DNA of 8,218 bases from CAYZQE01 sp964480635 (GTDB lineage Bacteria; Pseudomonadota; Gammaproteobacteria; GCA-001735895), in contig CAYZQE010000103.1 of assembly GCA_964480635.1 (NCBI GenBank), positions 1 through 8,218 of the forward strand, given 5' to 3'. Positions 6,138-8,218 of the stretch are shown piece after piece (within the stretch, counting starts at the first letter, position 1; every line of letters starts with the position of its first letter). The position numbers were made by a program, and so were the translations under genes. The notes below the pieces were generated by a model. It saw nothing but the letters and a program-made list of their open reading frames with translations, had not been told where the DNA came from and made no database searches.

Positions 6138-6571
6138 AATAAAGCCTCAATTTCTTGTTCGTATTGAGGGATTTTTTTAAGATAAAAGCCAATGTGCTTT
6201 TTAACAGGTTTTCCATCTTTATCAAAAAGATAAGATGTCGGCATACCTTCAATCTTAAATTTTTCGGCCAGTATCCCCGTTGGGTCATGATAGATATCGA
6301 AGTTGGCTTTAACTTTGCTTAAAAACTGATGCATAGCTGAAGACTGCTCATCTAAATTTATAGTCACAACGATAAACTCATCGGTAGGATACTTGTTTTT
6401 TAATGAATTCATCCAAGGGAAGGAAACCAGGCAAGGCTTGCACCAAGAAGCCCAAAAATCTAAATAGACGACCTTACCTTTAAAGTTGTTAAGGTTAAAT
6501 TGTTGAATATCAAAAACTTCGGCTTGAAGTGGGGATGACAAAATAAGTAATATTAAAATTAGTTTTTTCAT
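6134..6571 (-). CDS. TlpA-like exported thioredoxin-fold protein
   Basis: A 145-residue thiol-disulfide oxidoreductase expected to act in the periplasm. A short signal peptide (MKKLILILLILSSPLQA, cleavage after Ala17) precedes the thioredoxin fold. The active site is WCKPC (43-47; Cys44 and Cys47), preceded by VVYLDFWAS. The cis-proline loop is GMPTSYLFD (109-117, Pro111), followed by the usual final strand and helix. It is small, close to a bare thioredoxin domain, without an evident TlpA/ResA insertion. ATG at 6571 is preceded by AGG (in TTAGGTCAG) at a reasonable distance. It is first in the four-gene operon and overlaps the Cys-tailed lipoprotein gene by 4 bases, so its likely client is that tail or another Cys pair in the system; that link is inference. 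DsbE/CcmG-like specificity cannot be excluded, but no cytochrome maturation genes are nearby. Confidence 0.95.
   Translation of the reverse strand: MKKLILILLILSSPLQAEVFDIQQFNLNNFKGKVVYLDFWASWCKPCLVSFPWMNSLKNKYPTDEFIVVTINLDEQSSAMHQFLSKVKANFDIYHDPTGILAEKFKIEGMPTSYLFDKDGKPVKKHIGFYLKKIPQYEQEIEALL
6145..6169 (-). promoter_or_regulatory. Inverted repeat masking the lipoprotein gene's ribosome-binding site
   Basis: In the minus-strand transcript CCUCAAU (6169-6163) can pair perfectly with AUUGAGG (6151-6145) around an 11-base loop. The second arm contains the GAGG Shine-Dalgarno of the lipoprotein gene, seven bases from its ATG. The structure lies inside the last codons of the thioredoxin gene, so ribosomes finishing that gene would open it. 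Stability was not calculated. Confidence 0.45.
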
Positions 6572-6591
6572 GGGCTGACCTAAGAAAAATC

Positions 6592-6617
6592 ATTAGTATA
6601 CAGTAGTCATTACTAAT
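6592..6617. promoter_or_regulatory. Perfect 7-bp dyad over the operon promoter, possible operator
   Basis: ATTAGTA (6592-6598) and TACTAAT (6611-6617) are perfect inverted repeats separated by 12 bases. The 26-base element covers the candidate -10 and most of the spacer of the promoter for the thioredoxin-led operon. Size and symmetry would suit a dimeric repressor, but no regulator gene is in the window. The arms are A+T-rich, so chance is possible. Confidence 0.35.
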
Positions 6618-6621
6618 TCAA
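6595..6621 (-). promoter_or_regulatory. Candidate sigma-70 promoter for the redox operon
   Basis: On the minus strand TATACT (6600-6595) matches 5/6 of the -10 consensus, and TTGAAT (6621-6616) matches 4/6 of the -35, with a short 15-base spacer. TTTTGA (6623-6618) is a poorer hexamer at 17 bases. The site lies in the 73-base gap after chrA and about 24 bases before the thioredoxin ATG. No terminator is visible after chrA, so read-through is also possible. Confidence 0.4.
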
Positions 6622-6644
6622 AATATGGGGTCGTTTGTTGGCGG

Positions 6645-7991
6645 TTAAATGAATAGACTGTAAGCTAGCCCAAAACCTGCACTCATTGCAATCACGGTCA
6701 TTATGCCCATTTTAAAACGAAATAACGCAATAAAAGCAGCAAGACCAATCACCGCACCAAACCATTCAAAGCTGCCATCGAACCCTTTAGGCCAAAGTAC
6801 ATGAATGGCAAAAAATACGGCTAAATTTAAAATAACGCCAACAACAGCTGCTGTAATGCCCGTTAACGGCGCGGTAAATTTTACGTCGTGACGCGTGGCC
6901 TCAATGGCTGGGCCACCTAATAGAATAAATAAAAATGAGGGCAAAAACGTGAAAATAGTGGCAACGCTAGCACCAATAAAGCCAGCCATGGGTAGCATGT
7001 CTGGCCCGAGTATTTCTTTTGTCCAACCACCAACAAAACCAACGAAAGCAACAATCATAATCAATGGGCCTGGGGTGGTTTCACCTAGGGCTAAACCATC
7101 GATCATTTGAGTGCCATTTAACCAACCAAACTGCTCAACAGCACCTTGATAAACATAAGGTAAAACAGCATAAGCCCCACCAAATGTCACCAAAGCGGCT
7201 TTGGTAAAAAAGATACCCATTTGAGTAAGGGTACCTTCCCAACCAAAGTTAAGCACCAGTATAGCCATAACTGTTATGCCAATACTTAAGCCAACGACAG
7301 CAAAGGTGATGAAGCGGCTCCATTTAAATAAAGCATGTGCTGGTACGGGCGTGTCATCGTCAATAATAGCCGGACCATAAGACTCATTTGAAGCACCATG
7401 CCCTGCACCTGCTTTAAATAAATCAGGCGCAAAACGTGAGCCAATATAAGCTATAAGACCTGCCATAAGTACGATATAAGGAAAAGGAATGGTAAACACG
7501 AAGATAGCAATAAAGGCTAACACTGCCATAGCGCGTAAGGCATTGTTACGCAAAGCTTTAGAACCAATGCGATAAGCGGCAAAGACAACAATGGCTGTTA
7601 CGGCTGGTTTAATGCCGTATAAAATGCCTGAAACGGCACTGACATCGCCAAAGGCTAGATATACCCATGTTAAGCCACTTAAAATAAATAATGATGGTAA
7701 TACAAATAAGAAACCCGCTGCAATACCGCCCCAAACGCCATGCATGAGCCAGCCAATATAAGTAGCCAATTGTTGAGCCTCTGGCCCAGGTAGCACCATG
7801 GTGTAGTTAAGCGCGTGTAAAAAACGGTGTTCAGAAATCCACCGCCGTTTTTCAACCAGTTCTTGATGCATCATGCTAATTTGACCAGCAGGGCCGCCAA
7901 AACTGATAAAACCTAATTTAAACCAGTACCAAAGAGCTTGCGTAAATGAGACGGGGTCAGGTTGGGTTTGACGCTGTGTTTGATCGGTCAT
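6645..7991 (-). CDS. chrA: Chromate transporter ChrA (CHR superfamily, long form)
   Basis: Inner-membrane transporter of the family that exports chromate and gives chromate resistance; some members may move sulfate or other anions. The 448 residues fit the two-domain long form. The N-terminal half carries FKLGFISFGGPAGQI (24-38, signature FGGPAGQI 31-38) and LPGPEAQQLATYIGW (67-81). The C-terminal half repeats the plan with FTKAALVTFGGAYAVLPYV (262-280) and LGETTPGPL (302-310). About ten or more hydrophobic segments are visible. The halves are joined by a polar, acid-containing linker at about 188-222 (with IIDDDTP). ATG at 7991 is chosen because the conserved region begins near residue 14; no Shine-Dalgarno is seen. 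It lies 26 bases after a GST-family gene on the same strand, probably one transcript. No ChrB regulator is in view, so actual chromate specificity is unproven. Confidence 0.96.
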   Translation of the reverse strand: MTDQTQRQTQPDPVSFTQALWYWFKLGFISFGGPAGQISMMHQELVEKRRWISEHRFLHALNYTMVLPGPEAQQLATYIGWLMHGVWGGIAAGFLFVLPSLFILSGLTWVYLAFGDVSAVSGILYGIKPAVTAIVVFAAYRIGSKALRNNALRAMAVLAFIAIFVFTIPFPYIVLMAGLIAYIGSRFAPDLFKAGAGHGASNESYGPAIIDDDTPVPAHALFKWSRFITFAVVGLSIGITVMAILVLNFGWEGTLTQMGIFFTKAALVTFGGAYAVLPYVYQGAVEQFGWLNGTQMIDGLALGETTPGPLIMIVAFVGFVGGWTKEILGPDMLPMAGFIGASVATIFTFLPSFLFILLGGPAIEATRHDVKFTAPLTGITAAVVGVILNLAVFFAIHVLWPKGFDGSFEWFGAVIGLAAFIALFRFKMGIMTVIAMSAGFGLAYSLFI

Positions 7992-8017
7992 AAGGATGTC
8001 ATGAATGTTAAATTGAG

Positions 8018-8218
8018 CTATAAAAAAGTAGGCTTATCGCCATTTTGCCATAAATCATGTTGAGTTAAAGCGGTTTGTAAATAAGGAGTCGTTATGATGC
8101 GATCAAGCCATTGCCTACATTTTGGGTAGGGTGCTGTGGCAAACCATTGTGGTTCATGTAAAGAAAACATTCTAATAAATGCAACAATACTGATGTCGGC
8201 AATGGTGATATGGTCAGC
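8018..8218 (-). CDS. Glutathione S-transferase family protein, C-terminal 66 residues
   Basis: Open from the right edge to TAG at 8018-8020; the N-terminal thioredoxin-like domain lies outside the window. The visible part is the all-helical GST C-terminal domain. It opens with ADHITIADISIVAFIRMF, where T-I-A-D is the conserved N-capping box and hydrophobic staple of GST helix 6. YPKCRQWLDRIITTPYLQTAL follows, the typical late helix in which the chain near P-x-x-x-x-W is conserved. GST-family proteins conjugate or reduce electrophiles and peroxides with glutathione, but with only this fragment the class and substrate cannot be named. It is 26 bases upstream of chrA on the same strand, so co-transcription is likely. 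Confidence 0.85.
   Translation of the reverse strand, partial: ADHITIADISIVAFIRMFSLHEPQWFATAPYPKCRQWLDRIITTPYLQTALTQHDLWQNGDKPTFL

Noticed and set aside
6145..6177. Inverted repeat followed by T7 on the plus strand, resembling an intrinsic terminator
   Set aside because: It is antisense inside the thioredoxin gene and no plus-strand gene ends nearby; the minus-strand reading as a ribosome-binding-site stem is more sensible.

Overview
The window reads as ordinary chromosome from an A+T-rich marine gammaproteobacterium. The glutaminyl-tRNA synthetase is close to the enterobacterial enzyme, there is a lipid A-type acyltransferase, and codon use is low-GC. I would guess the Alteromonadales (Colwellia/Thalassotalea-like); that is inference from style, not an identification. 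No rRNA, tRNA, insertion sequence, CRISPR array or phage gene was seen, and no gene-free stretch exceeds 300 bases.

Layout: (1) 1-1073, minus strand: a methyl-accepting chemotaxis protein cut by the left edge, with almost no periplasmic sensor and a good sigma-28 (FliA) type promoter. (2) 1240-3803, plus strand: glnS and, 8 bases later, an LpxL/HtrB-family acyltransferase. (3) 3781-6571, minus strand: a tight four-gene operon converging on and overlapping the acyltransferase by 23 bases. In transcription order it encodes a TlpA-like exported thioredoxin, a tiny DUF4266-type lipoprotein ending in Gly-Gly-Gly-Cys-Gly-Cys-Asn, a DUF3570-type predicted outer-membrane beta-barrel, and an ApbE-type FAD:protein FMN transferase. 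(4) 6645-7991, minus strand: a full-length ChrA chromate transporter, preceded by (5) the last 66 codons of a glutathione S-transferase family gene (8018-8218).

The part most worth attention is region 3. An FMN transferase, a dithiol oxidoreductase, a Cys-tailed lipoprotein and an exported barrel packed with a 4-base overlap, a 10-base overlap and an 18-base gap look like one cell-envelope redox system. The barrel carries Asp-Ser-Leu-Thr-Gly-Ala-Ser shortly after its signal peptide. This fits the acceptor motif ApbE enzymes use for covalent flavinylation (as in NqrB/NqrC/RnfG), which makes the barrel the obvious candidate substrate. I know of no assigned function for the two DUF families. The operon also shows translational-coupling features: a stem that would mask the lipoprotein's ribosome-binding site, and glycine codons of the Cys tail lying where the next gene's ribosome-binding site should be.
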